DNA of 64,000 nt, taken from CBDDFV01 sp965227335. GTDB lineage: Bacteria > Planctomycetota > Phycisphaerae > Phycisphaerales > SM1A02. Location of the stretch: contig CBDDFV010000001.1 in NCBI GenBank assembly GCA_965227335.1, positions 1,364,001 through 1,428,000 on the forward strand, in the 5' to 3' direction. Under the pieces are notes generated by a model, which ran no database searches, was not told where the DNA came from, and saw nothing but the letters and a program-made list of their open reading frames with translations. Both the position numbers and the translations under genes were made by a program. Each line of letters starts with the position of its first letter. Positions within the stretch are counted from its first letter, which is position 1. Shown here piece by piece: positions 35,449-44,273 of the stretch.

Positions 35449-36810
35449 ATGTCTGAACTCGGTCCGCTGACGACGCCGGAGTTCCTGGGGGCGACGCCGA
35501 TCTGGGTGTACCAGCACGTGCCGGCCGCGGTGTTCGTGTTCGCCTTCGGGGCGTGCGTCGGTTCGTTTCTGAACGTGGTGATCTTCCGGCTGCCGGCGGG
35601 CATGAGCGTCATTTCGCCGCCGAGTCGCTGTCCGGTGTGCGGGCGTCGTCTCCGGGTGACGGAGAACCTGCCGATCTTCGGCTGGCTGTGGCTGCGGGGA
35701 ACGTGTCGGACGTGCGGCGTGCGGATCAGTCCGCAGTACATGCTTGTCGAACTGCTGATGGCGTGCCTCTTCCTGTTCTTCTACCTGATGTTCTACTGCG
35801 TCGAGCCGCCGGTGGCGGGCGAGGCGATCCGCTGGTGGTCGCTCATCGGCGGCCCGTGGTGGGAGAAGATGCAGTTCCTGACCGTTCGCCGGGGGGTCTC
35901 CGGCAGCTGGCCGGCGTACTTCGCGTTCATGTTCCTGATCGCCGGGCTCTTTGCGATGGCGGTCATCGACGCGAAGACGTTCCATATCCCGATCGAGATC
36001 CCGCTCTTCGTCACCTTCGCCGCGTGGGGGCTCTACGTCCTGCAGGCGACGATGCCGGAGCACATCTACGTCACGAATCACAAGCTGTGGATGATGCCCG
36101 GCGTCGACTGGACGTGGGCGGGCCTCGCGATCGGCGGCATGCTGGGGGTGGGGCTGAGCCAGATGCTCCTCATGAAGGGGGTGCTGAAACACAGCTTCCT
36201 CGACTACGAGGAGTACGTGAAGGGCGACGAGGCGATCGCGGAGTACCCGCACGCGCGGCGGGAGATGGTGCGCGAGATCGTGTTCCTGCTGCCCTGCATC
36301 ATCGGAATGATCGCCGGCGCGTGGATCGGGGCGACGATGTTCGCCGAGGCGGACGCCCCGCCTCGTCTGGTCACGGCCCTTGGCGCGTCGTTCCTCGGGT
36401 ACCTGGTGGGGGGCGGGATCATCTGGGGGGTGCGGATCGTGGGGAGCCTGCTCTTCGGCAAGGAGGCGATGGGGATCGGCGACGTCCATCTGCTCGCGGC
36501 GGTGGGGGCGGTGCTGGGGTGGAAGGACCCGATCCTGATCTTCATGATCGCCATCGGCGTCTCGCTGGGGTGGTACGTCATCGCGGGACTGATCGGGCTG
36601 CTCACGAAGGCGCCGGGTCGTCACGTGCAGTTCGGGCCGCCGCTGGCGGTCGCCGCGTTTCTCCTGGTGGTGGCGCGGCCGGTCTTCGAGCGTCCGGCGG
36701 ACCAGCTCTTCTTCGATCCGATCCGGCTGATCATCTTCGGCCCGGAAACGGCCGGCGAGGCGGAGGTCCCGCCGCTCCGGGACGCACGGACGCCGCCGCG
36801 GGTGGGGTGA
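35449..36810 (+). CDS. pilD: type IV prepilin peptidase / N-methyltransferase (A24 family)
   Basis: A 453-residue inner-membrane aspartic protease that cleaves and N-methylates prepilins and pseudopilins. The N-terminus has FGACVGSFLNVVIFRLP and a tetracysteine zinc motif (SRCPVCGRRL, GTCRTCGVRISPQY) linked to methylation. Catalytic Asp residues lie in AVIDAKTFHIPIEI (about residue 174) and GIGDVHLLAAVGAVLGWKD (about 345). It is much longer than the typical 250-290, because of an extended loop after the zinc site and a membrane insert (about 200-300). No pilin gene is in this window, so the substrates must be encoded elsewhere. Confidence 0.9.
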   Translation: MSELGPLTTPEFLGATPIWVYQHVPAAVFVFAFGACVGSFLNVVIFRLPAGMSVISPPSRCPVCGRRLRVTENLPIFGWLWLRGTCRTCGVRISPQYMLVELLMACLFLFFYLMFYCVEPPVAGEAIRWWSLIGGPWWEKMQFLTVRRGVSGSWPAYFAFMFLIAGLFAMAVIDAKTFHIPIEIPLFVTFAAWGLYVLQATMPEHIYVTNHKLWMMPGVDWTWAGLAIGGMLGVGLSQMLLMKGVLKHSFLDYEEYVKGDEAIAEYPHARREMVREIVFLLPCIIGMIAGAWIGATMFAEADAPPRLVTALGASFLGYLVGGGIIWGVRIVGSLLFGKEAMGIGDVHLLAAVGAVLGWKDPILIFMIAIGVSLGWYVIAGLIGLLTKAPGRHVQFGPPLAVAAFLLVVARPVFERPADQLFFDPIRLIIFGPETAGEAEVPPLRDARTPPRVG

Positions 36811-36893
36811 GCGCGGGCCGGGGACGATCCGGTGGAAAAGTGCGGCTTCGGCGGCCGTCACGCCGACATCATGAGGAGCGGCGCTTCGCCGGG

Positions 36894-36899
36894 TATACT
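36894..36899 (+). promoter_or_regulatory. -10 element for the OmpA-family lipoprotein gene
   Basis: GGGTATACT contains a near-consensus TATACT 66 bp before the start codon at 36966. The -35 region is weak. Confidence 0.45.
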
Positions 36900-36965
36900 G
36901 CGCTCGTGCGCCGGTCGCCCGGATTTCGCCCGTTCCATCCCGTTTCCCGGAAGGATGATCGAGTC

Positions 36966-37643
36966 ATGTTGGACGCTCGTCGGTTTGTTTCGCCCGCCCG
37001 TTTCGCGCCGGTTCTGCTTCTCGGCCTCACGCTGCTGCTGAGCGTCGGCTGCAAGAACAACAAGGCCGCGGACGAACGGGCCCTGCTCAACGAAGAAGTG
37101 CTCAACGTCCGCGCCGAACTCGCGGAGCGCAACCGCGCCCTCGAGGCCTCGCGCGACGAGCTTCGCGATCGCGAGGCGGAGATCGCCCGGCTGCGGGGTG
37201 AAAATGACCAGCTTCAGCAGGAGCTCGCCAACCCGCCCGCCGCGATGACCGGCTTCGAGAACATCAGCGGCGTGAGCGGCGAGTTCTCTCCGGGGCAGGT
37301 GACCGCCGTGGTCGAGAGCGACGTGCTCTTCGCCTCCGGCAAGGCGACGCTGCGGTCGTCGGCCAAGGCCTCGCTCAACGCGGTGGCCAGCGTGCTCAAC
37401 TCGACCTACGGCGGCCAGACCATCGTCGTCGAAGGGCACACCGACACCGACCCCATCCGGAAGAGCGGTCACAAGAGCAATTACCACCTCGGCTTCGAGC
37501 GGGCGTACGCCGTTCGCGAGTATCTCATCTCGCGCGGCGTCTCGAAGGACCGCATCTCCCTCGCCAGCTATGGACCCGACGAGCCCAAGGGCTCCAAGGC
37601 CGAGAGCCGACGGGTCGAGATCGTCGTCAAGCTCGACCAGTAA
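36966..37643 (+). CDS. OmpA/Pal-family lipoprotein with coiled coil
   Basis: A 225-residue lipoprotein with lipobox LLSVGC (lipidated Cys near residue 28). A continuous coiled coil (NVRAELAERNRALEASRDEL, then EIARLRGENDQLQQELA) precedes an OmpA domain: DVLFASGKATLRSSAKASL, VVEGHTDTDPIRKSGHKSN and SYGPDEPKGS with ESRRVEIVV. The Asp and Arg needed for binding diaminopimelate are present. It is the same architecture as the gene at 22402 and may be its paralogue. GGAAGG lies upstream. A hairpin follows its stop. Confidence 0.9.
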   Translation: MLDARRFVSPARFAPVLLLGLTLLLSVGCKNNKAADERALLNEEVLNVRAELAERNRALEASRDELRDREAEIARLRGENDQLQQELANPPAAMTGFENISGVSGEFSPGQVTAVVESDVLFASGKATLRSSAKASLNAVASVLNSTYGGQTIVVEGHTDTDPIRKSGHKSNYHLGFERAYAVREYLISRGVSKDRISLASYGPDEPKGSKAESRRVEIVVKLDQ

Positions 37644-37667
37644 CCGACGTCGGTCGTGACATCAAGC

Positions 37668-37695
37668 AACGTCCGTCCCCCGTGGGGCGGACGTT
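37668..37695. terminator. bidirectional hairpin between convergent ompA-type and mlaD genes
   Basis: AACGTCCGTCCC pairs with GGGGCGGACGTT (12 bp, one G-U) with a short loop. It lies 25 bp after the plus-strand stop (37643) and 25 bp after the minus-strand stop (37720), so it can end both transcripts. No long T-run. Confidence 0.6.
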
Positions 37696-37719
37696 GTCAG
37701 TTGGCGCCCGCCCTCGCGG

Positions 37720-38796
37720 TCAGAAGTTGATTCGCACGCCTTCCGCCTTGATCTTCTCGATCAGCAGACGGGCTTCGACCAGCGCGCGGTCCAGACGCGC
37801 GGCGGCGTCGTTCAGGTTGTTGTAGAGATCGGGATTGTTCAGCAGCGCCGCCGCGGATCCCTCGCCCGTCCGCGCCGTCTCCGCCACCATCTCGATCTCG
37901 TGAAACGCCTCGCTGACGTTGTCGAGGGCAGGGAGGGTGCGGTCGACGAGGAGCCGCGCATCGCCCTGCAGTTGCAGGCCGAGATCGCGATAGGCGGCGA
38001 CGGCGGCGTCGATCTCGCCCGCGGTCTGCTGAACGGACTTCAACGCTTCGTCGAACCGCCACGCGGTCGCCTGGATCACGGTCATCGACGCCCGGGCGTC
38101 GTCGACGGCGCCGGTCACGTTCTGCTTGAGTTCGTCATCCTCGAGCCACGCCCGCGCCGCGATGACCGCCTCGTGACTGTCGTCGAGAATGGCGTTGATG
38201 CGACGCACGGTGGCGCGGATCGACTCGGGATCCTCGGTTTCGCCGGGCGCCCCGATGAGCGACTCGAGACTCGTCGACAGGGCGCCGATCGAATCGCCCA
38301 GCGTGGCGAAGGACCCGGCCGCCTCGGCGAAGGGCGTGAGCCGGAGATCGAGTTCGCGGCTGATCCGCGCGGGCATGCTGAGATACTCGCCGTTGACGGA
38401 GACGGAGCCGTCGGTCGGGTAGGTTTCGCCGGACGCGTACGCGTCGGCGTCGGCTTCGAGCAGCAGGACCGCCGCCCCGCCGATGAGGGACATTTCGACG
38501 GTCGGGGCCACCGGTTTCGGGACGAGGACATCGGACTCGATCATCGCGATGACTTCAATGGGATACTCGCCGCCGCCGACGAGTTCGACCGAATCCACCA
38601 CGCCGACCTGCACGCCGTTGAGGCGAACCGGGCTGCTCGGATAGAGGCCCCCCGCGTTGTTGAGCCGGACGTGGAAGGCGTATCGGGGTTCGAAGAGTCC
38701 GTCGAACTCGCCGAACAACATGAGCAGGACCGCGACCGCGATCGTTCCGCCGATCGCAAACACGCCGATGATGGCATTGCGGACGCCTTCGCGCAT
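37720..38796 (-). CDS. mlaD: MlaD-like MCE-domain lipid-binding protein
   Basis: A 358-residue periplasmic-side substrate-binding protein of an Mla-type phospholipid transporter. One N-terminal membrane helix (IIGVFAIGGTIAVAVLLMLFG) anchors it, followed by the MCE domain: FHVRLNNAGGLYPSSPVRL, NGVQVGVVDSVEL and GAAVLLLEADAD. The C-terminal half is a long helical stretch (about 150-355) like that of larger MCE proteins such as PqiB/YebT or Mce, which assemble into lipid-conducting tubes. The gene starts 1 nt after the mlaF stop, so the two are translationally coupled. The permease mlaE is at 18.7 kb. Confidence 0.88.
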   Translation of the reverse strand: MREGVRNAIIGVFAIGGTIAVAVLLMLFGEFDGLFEPRYAFHVRLNNAGGLYPSSPVRLNGVQVGVVDSVELVGGGEYPIEVIAMIESDVLVPKPVAPTVEMSLIGGAAVLLLEADADAYASGETYPTDGSVSVNGEYLSMPARISRELDLRLTPFAEAAGSFATLGDSIGALSTSLESLIGAPGETEDPESIRATVRRINAILDDSHEAVIAARAWLEDDELKQNVTGAVDDARASMTVIQATAWRFDEALKSVQQTAGEIDAAVAAYRDLGLQLQGDARLLVDRTLPALDNVSEAFHEIEMVAETARTGEGSAAALLNNPDLYNNLNDAAARLDRALVEARLLIEKIKAEGVRINF

Positions 38797-38797
38797 G

Positions 38798-39643
38798 TCA
38801 GGCGGCTCCTTCGCGGGTTCGGGTCCGTCGGGCGGGGGCGGGGTCGTCGCCGCGAATCGCCGCCAGCTCCTCGTCGGTCGCCTCGCCGTCGAGGAAACGC
38901 CGAATGACCGGATCGGACGCCTGCTCGAATTCCTCCGGCCGGCCGCGCAGAATGATGCGACCTTCGTGCAGCATGAACATCTCCTCGGCGACGGCGAGCG
39001 CCGCCTTCATGTCGTGGGTCACGACGATGGACGCGATCTTCAGCGTGCGATGCAGTTTCATGATGAGCTCAACGATGAGATCGGCGCGAATGGGATCGAG
39101 TCCCGTGGTCGGTTCATCGTAGAGGATCAGCTCCGGACGCAGGACGATCGCGCGGGCGAGGGCGACGCGTTTCTGCTGGCCGCCGGAGAGTTCGGTCGTC
39201 ATCTTCGCGGCGACGTCGGGGAGGCCCACCAGCTCCAGCGCCTCCTTCACGCGACGATCACGCTCGCGCCGGTCGAGATCAGTGTGCTCGACGAGCGGGA
39301 ACGCCACGTTCTCGCCGACGGTCATCGAGTCGAACAGGGCGCCCTGCTGAAACAGGAAGCCGATCCGACGACGCACCGGGGCGAGCCGGCGTTCCGCGAG
39401 ACCGTCGATCCGCGCGCCGTCGAAACGCACCTCGCCCGCATCCGGCCGGATCAGGCCGATGACGTGCTTGAGCAACACCGACTTCCCACACCCCGACGGC
39501 CCGATCACCACCGTCGACTGACCCCGGTTCACCGTGAACGAGATGTCATGCAGCACCGGCTGACGACCAAACGACTTGCTCACGTCGATGAACTCGACGA
39601 GGGGCGGGTGGGCGTGCGCGGCAGCGGGCGGATCATTGGGCAT
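38798..39643 (-). CDS. mlaF: MlaF-like ABC transporter ATP-binding protein
   Basis: A 281-residue ATPase that powers MlaE. Walker A GPSGCGKSVLLKHVIGLI, Q-loop GFLFQQGALFDSMTVGENVA (the FDS(M/L)TV wording is typical of MlaF), signature ELSGGQQKRVALARAI, Walker B LILYDEPTTGLDPI and switch THDMK are all intact. The C-terminal tail (RGRPEEFEQASDPVIRRFLDG) matches MlaF. ATG 39643 fits the family start. It is divergent from the Nudix gene and followed by mlaD after 1 nt. Confidence 0.93.
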   Translation of the reverse strand: MPNDPPAAAHAHPPLVEFIDVSKSFGRQPVLHDISFTVNRGQSTVVIGPSGCGKSVLLKHVIGLIRPDAGEVRFDGARIDGLAERRLAPVRRRIGFLFQQGALFDSMTVGENVAFPLVEHTDLDRRERDRRVKEALELVGLPDVAAKMTTELSGGQQKRVALARAIVLRPELILYDEPTTGLDPIRADLIVELIMKLHRTLKIASIVVTHDMKAALAVAEEMFMLHEGRIILRGRPEEFEQASDPVIRRFLDGEATDEELAAIRGDDPAPARRTRTREGAA

Positions 39644-39706
39644 GGGAGGTTCGGGCGGGTCCCGGCGGGTCCGGGCGAGAAGAGCGGGGGAGGCTATCAT
39701 TCTACG

Positions 39707-40249
39707 ATGTCGCGCACGGCTTCGATCACCCGCCGCTATTCCGGTCGCTCCTTCGACGTCGAGTCGCACGCCTGGACCGACGCCGACGGCCGCGCCGTGG
39801 AAAAAGACGTCGTCCGCCATCCCGGCGCCGTCTGCGTGATCGCCCTCGAGGGCGACGGCGTGGTCATGATCCGCAATCACCGGATTTCCGTCGCTGCGGA
39901 CCTGTGGGAGCTGCCCGCCGGCGGACTCGAGCCGGACGAGGCGCCGGAAGACGCGGCGGTCCGCGAACTCCACGAGGAGACCGGCCGCATCGCCGACGTC
40001 GTCACCCCCCTCGGCATGGCCCTGACTTCCCCCGGACTCAGCGACGAACGCATGTTCATGTTCGAGGCCTGCGGCCTTCGCACCGCGTCGCCCGCGCTCC
40101 AGCCCGGCGAACGCATCGAGTCCCATGTCCTGCCGGTCGAGACCATCGTCGACATGATCGACCGGGGCGAGATCATCGACGCCAAGACGATCGTCACCGT
40201 GTGGCGCTGGCTCCGCGACCGGGAGCGGGGCGGAGGCGGCGCGTCATGA
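39707..40249 (+). CDS. Nudix hydrolase (ADP-ribose pyrophosphatase-like)
   Basis: A 180-residue enzyme. The Nudix box is complete: GGLEPDEAPEDAAVREL followed by HEETGRI (G-x5-E-x7-REU-x-EE-x-G-U), starting near residue 72. HPGAVCVIALEGDGVVMI and the upstream N-terminal strand pair are typical of ADP-sugar pyrophosphatases (NudF type), as is LTSPGLSDERMFMFEA. The likely role is hydrolysing ADP-ribose or related nucleotide sugars. The stop codon overlaps the start of the M50 protease gene (ATGA), so it begins a Nudix-M50-rhomboid operon. Confidence 0.88.
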   Translation: MSRTASITRRYSGRSFDVESHAWTDADGRAVEKDVVRHPGAVCVIALEGDGVVMIRNHRISVAADLWELPAGGLEPDEAPEDAAVRELHEETGRIADVVTPLGMALTSPGLSDERMFMFEACGLRTASPALQPGERIESHVLPVETIVDMIDRGEIIDAKTIVTVWRWLRDRERGGGGAS

Positions 40250-41337
40250 GCTGGCAGGACCGCGACTCCGGCGGCGGCGACGATTCGCCCTTCAAGTTCG
40301 GTCGGCCCGGCGGCGACTGGCAGGGCGTCCGGCCCTCGCTGGACAACCCGATGTCGTGGTCGCTCCCGCTCGCCCGCATCGCGCGGATCATGATCCGCGT
40401 CCACCTGCTCTTCCTCGTGTTCATCCTGGTCATGCTCATCCGGTCGGTGCTGCCGGAGGCGGGGATGACGCTGACGCCGATGGTGTCGCTGTTGTCGGCG
40501 TTGTTCCTGCTCGTCCTGCTGCATGAGTTCGGCCACTGCTTCGCCTGCCGCGCGGTGGGCGGGAGCGCGAACGAGATCCTGCTCTGGCCGCTCGGCGGGC
40601 TCGCATACTGTCAGCCGCGCCATCGATGGAAAGACCACCTGATCACCGCGGCGGGCGGTCCGCTCGTCAACGTCATCATCATGGCCGTCACGATCCCGGT
40701 GCTGGGCGTGGCGACGGGGCAGTGGTGGGGGGTCGCCGCGCCGAACCCGTTCAATCTCGGCGGACTCGACCTCCTCGGCGACCAGGGCCACTGGGCGGCG
40801 GACTTCGTCGTGCAGTGGCTGTTCTTCCTGAACTGGTGCGCGATCGCGTTGCTGCTGCTGAACCTCCTGCCCATGTTTCCCCTGGACGGGGGGCGGATGC
40901 TGCAGTGCCTGCTCTGGCCGCGCATGGGATACGCGGCGTCGATGCGGGCGGCGGTGTACGTCGGGTATTTCGGGGCGGTCATTCTCGCGGTGATCGCGTT
41001 CGTGTCGACGGAGATGATGTTGTTCGCGATCGCGCTGTTCGGCGGGATCACGTGCTGGATCACCGCGAAGCAGGTGCAGTACACCGAGGAGTTCCTGGGG
41101 TTCGAGACGGCGGGTTACGACACCGCCCCGGTCCCGGCCGAGGAGCCCGAACGGGAGTCGATCGGCGAGGCGTGGACACGGCGAAAAGAGGCGCGACGGG
41201 CGGAACGTGAAAGGCTGGACGCCGAACGCGTCGATGAAATCCTCCGCAAGATCTCCGAACATGGGATGGACAGCCTCACGGCGACGGAGCGACGCATCCT
41301 CGCCCGCGACACGCGTCGGCGTCGCGAAACGGACTGA
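40246..41337 (+). CDS. M50-family site-2 intramembrane metalloprotease
   Basis: A 363-residue multi-pass membrane protease. The zinc motif HEFGH is in LLHEFGHCFACRAVGG (about residues 92-107) and the third ligand site is NLLPMFPLDGGRMLQC (about 206). About six hydrophobic segments fit the small S2P core. No PDZ domain is present, unlike RseP. After the membrane part a charged coiled region leads to a tail (VDEILRKISEHGMDSLTATE, then RRIL) that is also found at the end of the neighbouring rhomboid protein. The start overlaps the Nudix stop by 4 nt. Confidence 0.88.
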   Translation: MSWQDRDSGGGDDSPFKFGRPGGDWQGVRPSLDNPMSWSLPLARIARIMIRVHLLFLVFILVMLIRSVLPEAGMTLTPMVSLLSALFLLVLLHEFGHCFACRAVGGSANEILLWPLGGLAYCQPRHRWKDHLITAAGGPLVNVIIMAVTIPVLGVATGQWWGVAAPNPFNLGGLDLLGDQGHWAADFVVQWLFFLNWCAIALLLLNLLPMFPLDGGRMLQCLLWPRMGYAASMRAAVYVGYFGAVILAVIAFVSTEMMLFAIALFGGITCWITAKQVQYTEEFLGFETAGYDTAPVPAEEPERESIGEAWTRRKEARRAERERLDAERVDEILRKISEHGMDSLTATERRILARDTRRRRETD

Positions 41338-41393
41338 CGCGCGACGGCGCCGCCTTTTCCACGAGCTTTTCCCGGACGTCGTACACTTCCCCC

Positions 41394-42572
41394 ATGGGCA
41401 TCGCTGATCGGCATTACGTGAGAGAGGGCCGCCCCCGCGGCGGCGGCTTCGGCGGCGGCGGACCGGGCGGTCCCCCCGGCGGTCTGCTGAACTTCCGGAT
41501 GTGGTCCGTCACCACATGGCTGATCGTGGTCACGGTCGCGGTGTTCATGATCGACGGGTTCCTGCCCACGACGTTTGTCTGGAGCGGCCAGATCCGCGCG
41601 ACGGACGCGGTTCGACAGGGGCTGGATCGTGACCAGATGGTCATCGACACCTCGGCCGAAGCGGTGGACCGCGTCTATCGCGCGACGGGCCGCATCGAAG
41701 CGCCGGTCTATCCCTTCCCGGGGGCGGATCAGCCCGTGGCCGCCGCGCCCGTGATCCCGATGAAGCCGATCGAGGCGGTGCTGCACTTCTCGACCTATCG
41801 GGGTTTCCAGAAGTTCGAGTTCTGGCGGCTGATCGGCTTCCAGTTCCTCCACTCGCGGTCGACGATCTGGCATCTCGCGTTCAACATGCTCGGATTGTTC
41901 TTCTTCGGTCCGATGGTGGAGCGCCGGCTGGGGTCGAAGCGATATCTGGCGTTCTATCTGCTGTGCGGCATCTGCGGCGCACTGATGTATCTGACGCTGA
42001 ACTTCGGCGGTTTCCTCGTCCAGCAGTCCGCGCCGGGGATGATGATCCCGGGGCTGCTGTTCAACTCGCCCGCGACGCCGCTCATCGGGGCCTCGGCGGG
42101 CGTGTACGGGGTGCTGATGGCGGGGGCGTACATCGCGCCGCGGGCGAAGGTGCTGATCTTCTTCATCCTGCCGATCGAACTGAAGTATCTGGCGTACATC
42201 CTCGTCGGCGTGTCGCTGCTGACGATCTTCCGCTCCGGACCGAACGCGGGCGGCGAGGCGGCGCACCTCGGCGGCGCGATCGCCGGCTTCTACTTCATCC
42301 GGCGCCCGCATCACCTGCACGGGTTCTTCGATCTGCTGGGTCGCGCGGATCCGACCTCGCACCACTACCGACAAGGGCGGCCCCGCCCGGCGGCGGCGGA
42401 GCGCGGCGGGGGCCCGGCCCGGCCCGGCCCGGCGCGTCCGAGCCGACGCGATCGCCGACTCGAGGCGGAGGTCGATCGCATCCTCGACAAGATCCGCACC
42501 CATCCCGACGGCGTGGCCAGCCTCACCGATCGGGAACGCCGGATCCTCAACGACGCCTCGAGCAACCTGTAG
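41394..42572 (+). CDS. rhomboid-family intramembrane serine protease
   Basis: A 392-residue multi-pass protease. A Gly/Pro-rich N-terminus precedes the first membrane helix. FEFWRLIGFQFLHS and IWHLAFNMLGLFFFGPMVE are the conserved L1 and TM2 (HxxxN) features. The catalytic Ser234 lies in IGASAGVYGVLMA and His291 in AAHLGGAIAGFYFIRR. Between TM1 and the core is a long Val/Ala/Pro loop (about 60-140). The C-terminal tail (VDRILDKIRTHPDGVASLTD, then RERRIL) resembles the tail of the M50 protease encoded 56 bp upstream. tgt follows 12 bp after the stop. Confidence 0.92.
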   Translation: MGIADRHYVREGRPRGGGFGGGGPGGPPGGLLNFRMWSVTTWLIVVTVAVFMIDGFLPTTFVWSGQIRATDAVRQGLDRDQMVIDTSAEAVDRVYRATGRIEAPVYPFPGADQPVAAAPVIPMKPIEAVLHFSTYRGFQKFEFWRLIGFQFLHSRSTIWHLAFNMLGLFFFGPMVERRLGSKRYLAFYLLCGICGALMYLTLNFGGFLVQQSAPGMMIPGLLFNSPATPLIGASAGVYGVLMAGAYIAPRAKVLIFFILPIELKYLAYILVGVSLLTIFRSGPNAGGEAAHLGGAIAGFYFIRRPHHLHGFFDLLGRADPTSHHYRQGRPRPAAAERGGGPARPGPARPSRRDRRLEAEVDRILDKIRTHPDGVASLTDRERRILNDASSNL

Positions 42573-42600
42573 GCGACGCACGCATGTCCGACGCCAGCGG

Positions 42601-43713
42601 GCGTCGGTCAAGGGCCTCACGCCCCGGCAGGTCGAGGACACCGGGGCGGAGATCATTCTCAACAACGCCTACCACCTGATGCTGCGGCCCGGCGACGAAC
42701 TCGTCGCGGCCCGGGGCGGGGTGCACCGCTTCATGCGCTGGAACCGACCGATCCTGACGGACTCGGGCGGCTACCAGGCGTACTCGATGGCGGACATCAA
42801 CTCCGTCAACGACGACGGCGTGACGTTCAAGTCAATCATCGACGGCTCGATGATCCACCTCTCGCCGGAGCGGTCGATCGAGGTCCAGAACAACCTCGGG
42901 GCGGACATCATCATGGCGTTCGACGACTGCCCGCCGAGCGTCGATCCGGTCACGATGAACCAGTCGCGTCAACGGATCGCGGCCCAGCGGGCGGCGTCGC
43001 CGGCGCGCGGGCGACCGGTCGACCACGGCGAGCGGCTCCGGCTCGCCAACGAACGGACGGTCCGGTGGCTGGAGCGGTGCCGGGCGGCCCACCGCCGGCC
43101 GCACGAGCAGGCCCTGTTCGGGATCGTCCAGGGGGGGACGGATCTGGACCTGCGGCGGGCGTCGGCGGAGGCGATCTGCAATATCGACCTGCCCGGGTAC
43201 GCGATCGGCGGGGTCGCCGTGGGGGAGGGACCCGACCTGATCAAGTCAATCGTCGAGTTCACGGCCCCGCTGCTCCCGGCGGACAGGCCCCGGTACCTGA
43301 TGGGGGTGGGGTACGAGCGGGACCTCGTCGCGGCGGTGCGGGCGGGGGTGGACATGTTCGACTGTGTGTTGCCGACCCGCAACGGCCGGAACGCCAACGC
43401 CTTCACGCGATGGGGGCAGATGCGGCTTCGGAACGCGGCGTTCCGGGAGGACGACCGGCCCATCGATCCGGCGTGCGACTGCGAGGCGTGCGCGGGGGGG
43501 TTCTCCCGGGCCTATCTCCGGCATCTGTTCATCGCCGGGGAGATGCTGGGGCCGACTCTGGTGTCGATCCACAACATCCGGCACTTCCAGCGTCTGCTGC
43601 TGGACATCCGGGGGTGTATTCGCGATGATGCGTGGTCTTTGCTTGCTCAGGCCTGGCCCGTCCTCGAGGCGGGTGCGGAATCGGCCGGGGCGACGCGTGC
43701 GCCCGAAGAGTGA
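42601..43713 (+). CDS. tgt: queuine tRNA-ribosyltransferase, 5' end missing or frameshifted
   Basis: Enzyme that exchanges guanine-34 for a queuine precursor in tRNAs. In-frame similarity begins at SVKGLTPRQVEDTGAEIIL and includes ILTDSGGYQAYSM (active-site Asp), DIIMAFDDCPPS, LFGIVQGGTD, YAIGGVAVGEGPD, FDCVLPTRNGRNA (nucleophile Asp), and the zinc ligands CDCEAC with a later His. The usual first 40-50 residues, with the TP-x-FMPVGT motif, are absent. No ATG, GTG or TTG exists in frame before the internal Met at 42679. An ATG at 42584, 12 bp after the rhomboid stop, is out of frame (MSDAS...). The order tgt-yajC-secDF supports the identity. Either a real deletion or a sequence/assembly error. 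Confidence 0.85.
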   Translation, partial: ASVKGLTPRQVEDTGAEIILNNAYHLMLRPGDELVAARGGVHRFMRWNRPILTDSGGYQAYSMADINSVNDDGVTFKSIIDGSMIHLSPERSIEVQNNLGADIIMAFDDCPPSVDPVTMNQSRQRIAAQRAASPARGRPVDHGERLRLANERTVRWLERCRAAHRRPHEQALFGIVQGGTDLDLRRASAEAICNIDLPGYAIGGVAVGEGPDLIKSIVEFTAPLLPADRPRYLMGVGYERDLVAAVRAGVDMFDCVLPTRNGRNANAFTRWGQMRLRNAAFREDDRPIDPACDCEACAGGFSRAYLRHLFIAGEMLGPTLVSIHNIRHFQRLLLDIRGCIRDDAWSLLAQAWPVLEAGAESAGATRAPEE

Positions 43714-43774
43714 CGGGCCGCGGACAACCCTGAAAATCACGGTCCTCGAGGCCGAATGATCGGGAAGTGATCTC

Positions 43775-44224
43775 GTGACGATTGGCGAGACGCATGCAGC
43801 TCTTCTGACCGCCCTGGCCGCCCCGTCGACGGGCCAGCCGGGCATCGGCGAACTTCCGCCGGGTCCCGGCCAGGCGGCGGCGACGGACGGCGGCGGCGCG
43901 ACGGGCGGAGCGGCGAACGGGGCGGCGGCGCCGATGGGCGGCGGCGGGTCGAACATCTTTCTGCTGCTGATGCTCGGTCTCGTCGCGGTGATGGTCTTCA
44001 GTCTTCTCGGGCAGCGTCGCGAGAAGAAGCGTCGCGAATCGCTGCTCGGCAGCATCCGGAAGCACGACCGGGTGCAGACGATCGGGGGCGTGATCGGCTC
44101 CGTCGTCGATGTCAAGGATGATTCGGTCGTGCTCAAGGTGGATGAGTCTTCAAACACGCGCATCACGTTCGCGCGGGCGGCCATCCAGCAGGTGCTCAAG
44201 TCGGGGTCGGAAGACTCCGCCTGA
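43775..44224 (+). CDS. yajC: preprotein translocase subunit YajC
   Basis: A 149-residue accessory subunit of the SecDF-YajC complex. A long Gly/Ala-rich N-terminal segment (to about residue 58) precedes one membrane helix (IFLLLMLGLVAVMVFSLLG), then the family core QRREKKRRESLLGSIRKHD, RVQTIGGVIGSVVDVKDD and SVVLKVDESSNTRITFARAA. The GTG start at 43775 has GGAAG about 9 nt upstream. It lies between tgt and secDF, the conserved order. Confidence 0.92.
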   Translation: MTIGETHAALLTALAAPSTGQPGIGELPPGPGQAAATDGGGATGGAANGAAAPMGGGGSNIFLLLMLGLVAVMVFSLLGQRREKKRRESLLGSIRKHDRVQTIGGVIGSVVDVKDDSVVLKVDESSNTRITFARAAIQQVLKSGSEDSA

Positions 44225-44273
44225 GATCGTGTCGCCGGTTCCGGCGCGCTTCTCCTATCGGAACGATATTTCC

